A DNA stretch of 64,000 bases from Chimonanthus salicifolius (lineage: Eukaryota; Streptophyta; Magnoliopsida; Laurales; Calycanthaceae): assembly GCA_013350335.1 (NCBI GenBank), contig CM023540.1, forward strand, positions 62,059,195 to 62,123,194, given 5' to 3'. Shown here piece by piece: positions 60,166 through 64,000 of this stretch. The notes beneath the pieces are model-generated. The model saw only the letters and a list, made by a program, of their open reading frames with translations, was not told where the DNA came from and ran no database searches. The position numbers and the translations under genes were made by a program. Every line of letters starts with the position of its first letter. Position 1 is the first letter of the stretch.

Positions 60166-60710
60166 TAATGGGAATTGTTTGATGAACATAGGGTTACGTA
60201 TGTTGGGTTAAATGAATGAATTATTAATTAAATATTAGACCAATGGCAATTTGGTAATATTGGTTGAAAATGATAAACCATGGGGATTGGTTTATGGACT
60301 TAAAATATTGTGAATCAAGTGGGACTTGGTTTTGATTGATTGTTATATTATAAGGTAACGGGACCTCACCAGGTGTTTACGATCATAAACGGTTACCGGA
60401 CGAAAGACGCAAGGACACGTAGAGGTCTTTGGTAGGATTCCACCTCTTTGAAGCCATGGGTTTATGTACATTGTTTTTATCATGATTTGATGAATTTATA
60501 TTGCAAGGGATATGTTTCAAAATGTGAGTTTTAAATGCTATATTTATATGATAAAATAGCATGTGTTGTATATTTCTCAGATATGAGCTTTTAAATGCTA
60601 TGATTTTGTTTAATTGCATAGCATGTGGTATTTGCATCTCATGCATGTCATGGGAGGGATGACAGGTAACCGGGGACCCACACTTCATTGGGGCGTCCGT
60701 AAAACACTCG

Positions 60711-61020
60711 TGGGGGGATACCTTGATGATGAGAATTCCATCAAGAAGATACTATGTATAATACCTTGATGATGAGAATCCCATCAAGAGGATACTATGT
60801 ATGAAGACCCTGGTGATGAGCATTCCATCAGGGGATACCTTGATGATGAGAATTCCATCAAGAGGATACTAAGTAATCGGAGCCCACACTCCGTCTGAAT
60901 GTCCGTAAGGCAACTGTGGGGAATACCTTGATGAGGAGAATTCCATTAAAAGAGAAGACGTTGGTGACGAGCATTCCACCAGGAAGATACTTTGATGAGG
61001 AGAATTCCATCAAGAGTATA
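60711..61020. repeat. Tandem dyad array (cttgatg..catcaag type)
   Basis: Seven or so units of 30-45 bases: ataccttgatgatgagaat followed by tccatcaagaggatac. The arms cttgatg and catcaag pair around gagaattc. Two variants (ccctggtgatg...catcagggg near 60807 and cgttggtgacg...ccaccagg near 60960) change both arms together. Confidence 0.9.
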
Positions 61021-61779
61021 GTCTATGTTTTGTGATGGGTGGGACTAATTGCATATGATAGCATGGCATGGCATTGAATCGTCATGATTATGATCTTTAT
61101 TATCATGTAAGGTTTCTGGTTTTATCGGTATAATTGGATCTCTATTATCATACACTGTTTTGGATACAATGTTTTGAAAGTATGGAATGATTTATTATAA
61201 CTGGTTTTGATATATATTATATCTGGATTGTTGGTACTAACCCATGTATTAATCCTAATTGGAATACCTACTCGGCGTGTTGTACTAACGCCCTACTTCT
61301 ACCCTTTATTGGATGATGCAGGAAACAAGGAGAACGATGATCGTAAAACGGGCCAGGCTTAGGAGCTTGGAGGATTATAGTTTATATTTTGTCTAAGATA
61401 CTCATGGGCTTGTATTTTGACTATCTAGAATTCGGATTGCAATAACTTAGATAAATTTACTATGGTTGGATATTTTACTGAAAAATTATGATATGATAGT
61501 GATGATTACAGACTTGACGTACTTTGCTATCTGAATGGAATAGAACTGTGTTCTGTTATGTTTCCGCATGTTATGATTCTTATTCTGCATGTGTATCGTA
61601 TTGCTATGTGTGAACCGTTTTCATGGACTGAGTCCATGCACACATAGGGTTGGCCAGTTAAGGGTCGGACTTAGCTCGCGTCGCGACGTCCCACTCTCTA
61701 TCACTCTACTCTGTTATAAAAAAAAATAGACTCTGAATTTACAGGAAGAAGCGAGTGAAAAAGGGCGGGGCGTTACAGT

Positions 61780-61791
61780 TGGTATCAGAGC
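61780..61791 (+). other. Primer-binding site of gypsy element C
   Basis: TGGTATCAGAGC, perfect for plant initiator-Met tRNA, two bases (GT) after the LTR end. It fixes the plus orientation and identifies the LTR as 5'. Confidence 0.95.
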
Positions 61792-62750
61792 GAACCCGAA
61801 AATTGAATCTTTCGGAGTAAATTAATCCGGCTCTTGTGTATTAATTTACTTCGTTAGACTCAATGGATGATAGCAAAGGAAGTACAGTCAAAATAATCAG
61901 ATTTATCCAACATAGCAAAATAGGATATATTCCCCGGAAACCAAAAAAAAAACCAAGAATGCATATTTGGAAATTTCCCCAAAAAATAGGAAATACAAAT
62001 TTTATGATGATGCAGTCTACGGAAAATTAGGTTAAGAAATGGTAAGGAAATGTCAGGGAAAAAGGGTAAAGATTTTGTAAGGGTTGTGGTTATGGTATGA
62101 AGGGTTTGTTCTAACCCTACCAATCCTTGTAAAGTGATGAAAGTTCGAATGATTTTCAATAAAGCATGCAAATTTAAGAGTTTATGAGGATTTTGGCATT
62201 GAGATGTAGGTGACAAGGTCACTTGATTTTATTGAGATATGGCATGGGTACGTTTCACACGTGATATTGATAAGTATATAGATTCCATGAGTAAGGCTTA
62301 AGTAGCTGTAAGACCGTGGGAACCTCGATATGAAATACGGAGACTAGGTCCCGCATGGCTACCGTTGAGGAGTGGGTCCCTCGCAGGCTACGCGCTGGAG
62401 GGCACTCTCACGGCTATTTTGCACACTTGATGTGCGTGGATGCGCAGAGTTAGGTACTATTTTACCCCATGGGGGTGGTACTAGCTTTGTCAGACGTTGT
62501 TCGATCGCCTTAGAGCTTGACTGAATCACCCTTGGGGTGAAGGCATGCAGGGCAAGGTAGACCGGATCACGTTGGACGTGGGTCTTCCACTTAGTAAGTC
62601 ATGGGCCCTAAGTCTTGCTAAGGGGTCGGGGTATATTTATGATTTGGTATTGCTACTACAGTCATGTAGTGATTCATTCGAGTGTTGTTCCTACGAATAA
62701 AATATCTCATGGTGGAAGATGTGCCTGGATTAATTATGATCAAGAATGGA

Positions 62751-63050
62751 TTAGTTATGCCATAAATGGATTATACCCAAAAGGGGGTTATATTCATGGG
62801 TGCGTATAACCATGGATGAGAGTTTTAATGGTGGTTTGGATTGATGCCGGTTATTGGCATTAGGGTATATGTATTGGTAACATGAAGGACATTTTGGTCC
62901 CATAGGTTGACATATTGGTCGTATGTTAGACCGTAAGCCTTATGATAGACATATCAGTTTTACGAAGGTATTAGTCATGCCCATGAATGGATTATACCTA
63001 GAAGGAGGGTTATATTCATGGATGGTTATTAACCATGGACAGATGATACA
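62751..63050. repeat. Direct repeat, 220-bp period, two partial units
   Basis: ttagttatgccataaatgg / attataccc...gggttatattcatgg at 62751 recurs at 62971 as ttagtcatgcccatgaatgg with the same continuation and a taaccatgga end. Confidence 0.8.
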
Positions 63051-63393
63051 CACTTATAGAGTGGTACCAGGGATGGATGTGTATTACCGCTGATGGTGAT
63101 TTCCGTAGTGGTTTGGATTAATGTCAGGAATCGATACCATGGAAGACATGTCGATAGTTTGATGGACTTGTTGATCTCATAGATGACATATAGATCTAAT
63201 GATTGGACATGTTTCGATATACATTCCACGGTATAAGGAAAAGGTGTTAGTTGTATCACGACTTGTATCACAGGGAAGTTGGTGTTGAAAGATACATGGT
63301 ATCATAGAAGTAATGTCCGAAATGTGTTAGTCACATAGTGACTTATGAGCAAATGAAGATATACATATATTTGGAGATATACTTAAGGGAAAA

Positions 63394-63590
63394 GTCTAGT
63401 GAAACTCGAATGGGAAACTATGGGCGACTGCTGAGTTAGACTGATCACCTGACTCTGTAGTTAGTCGATGGAATTCCAAGAGAGTGAAGTTAAGAGTCTA
63501 GTGTAACTCAATGGGAAACTATGGGCGACTGCCGAGTTAGACTGATCACCTGCCTCTGTAGTTAGACAATGGAGTTCCAAGAGAGTGCAT
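63394..63590. repeat. 102-bp tandem duplication
   Basis: Units start at 63394 and 63496 with gtctagtg.aactc, then gggaaactatgggcgactg, gagttagactgatcacctg and ttccaagagagtg. About 93% identical by eye. Confidence 0.93.
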
Positions 63591-64000
63591 CTAGAAAACC
63601 TAGTTAGAATGGAATCAGGAAAAGTTTTGAGCATAGGCTCGTATTGGCAGGCTATCTCACACAGAGAGCAGACGAATGAACGTATTGAGTAAGTACGTAT
63701 GGAAAATATTTTTAACAGGTAAAGTGAAACAGAGTAAATTGATTTACATAGGAATTGTAAATGGGTTCACGAGGAAAAAGAGATAACATGAGGCAGAATA
63801 AATTCTGTGAAAATGAAACTCATAGGTTGATATGAGTGACTTCGATATAATTAGGTGGTACTTGACAAGATTGAACAGGAATAAAGGATAGATCCAAAGG
63901 AGATTTGGGCCACGATGGTTATTGGCGAAGTCATACCGGAATGGGAGTTACGACCAGGAAAAGGTCTTGTATTCCGAGGAAGGGTATATGTACCTAAGGG

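Larger units (their letters stand above)
57012..61777 (+). mobile_element. 5' LTR of gypsy element C (Tekay/Del-like), 4.8 kb
   Basis: Starts TGTAATACCCCGG at 57012 and ends GGGCGGGGCGTTACA at 61777, two bases before a perfect primer-binding site. Landmarks shared with the other LTRs are the accgggg/cgtccgtaaaacactcgtgg block (60673-60716), the gccctacttctaccc block (61290-61304) and the ggccagttaagggtcgg end block (61652-61668). It holds a (TA)34 microsatellite, a candidate TATA box, a ggttcggccat dyad array and a further dyad tandem array. The frames within (58256-58804 minus, 57993-58283 minus, 58662-58853 plus) overlap on both strands and lack family features, so they are not called. Confidence 0.88.
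61792..64000 (+). mobile_element. Beginning of internal region of element C, disrupted, off the window edge
   Basis: A gag-like ATG appears at 61863 (ATGGATGATAGCAAAGG) but the frame soon stops. From about 62240 to 62625 the sequence matches the plus-strand type F LTR at 7000-7420 (gttgaggagt.ggtccctc, ctctcacggctattt, agtcatgggccctaag), so foreign LTR sequence lies inside. Tandem duplications follow. The 120-codon minus frame at 61860-62222 shows no family features. No protease or polymerase is present before 64000. Confidence 0.5.

Overview
This is repeat-dominated nuclear DNA from a flowering plant with a large genome. It is AT-rich and intron-like, has no operon structure, and consists almost entirely of nested LTR retrotransposons. 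No intact protein-coding gene was found. The only host-gene sequence recognised is a broken ABCC (MRP-type) transporter fragment at about 37.4-39.9 kb. The species cannot be named from the sequence alone.

Layout. 1-8136: minus-strand LTR pieces of chromovirus (Tekay/Del-like Ty3-gypsy) elements, a remnant of the pol 3' end, then a plus-strand LTR fragment. 8137-11418: AT-rich, nothing recognised. 11419-29352: a nest. A 0.93-kb repeat is interrupted by a solo LTR (11829-14182) and by a second LTR (from 14710). That LTR carries another solo LTR (15432-19167, target duplication GCCTC) and a further gypsy element (5' LTR 20818-26345, primer-binding site 26349). The gypsy LTR is itself split by a solo LTR (21387-24553, AGCCT), and a solo LTR (27409-29347, GGTTG) follows it. 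29757-36890: two SIRE-like Ty1-copia fragments in opposite orientations, with G- or C-tracts in their LTRs. 37388-39875: the ABCC pseudogene, split by a 1.7-kb deleted copia element (CATCA target duplication). 40479-46998: a degenerate but nearly complete copia element (minus strand). 47795-48720: an uninterrupted inverted copy of the 0.93-kb repeat, that is, the empty site for the insertions at 11.8 and 14.7 kb. 48739-51598: another SIRE-like LTR plus partial pol. 51599-56951: a second copy (about 95% identical by eye) of the LTR-pol segment at 1013-5939. 57012-64000: the 4.8-kb 5' LTR, primer-binding site and start of the internal region of a plus-strand gypsy element that runs off the window.

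The most unusual signal lies inside the gypsy LTRs. Four related LTR types share flanking landmarks, and at the same relative place each carries an array of short dyad-symmetric (hairpin-capable) units. The unit sequence is entirely different in each type. The arrays lie largely downstream of the candidate TATA box, so they would probably be transcribed into the element RNA leader. Everything here is read by eye; identities and boundaries are approximate unless a target-site duplication fixes them.
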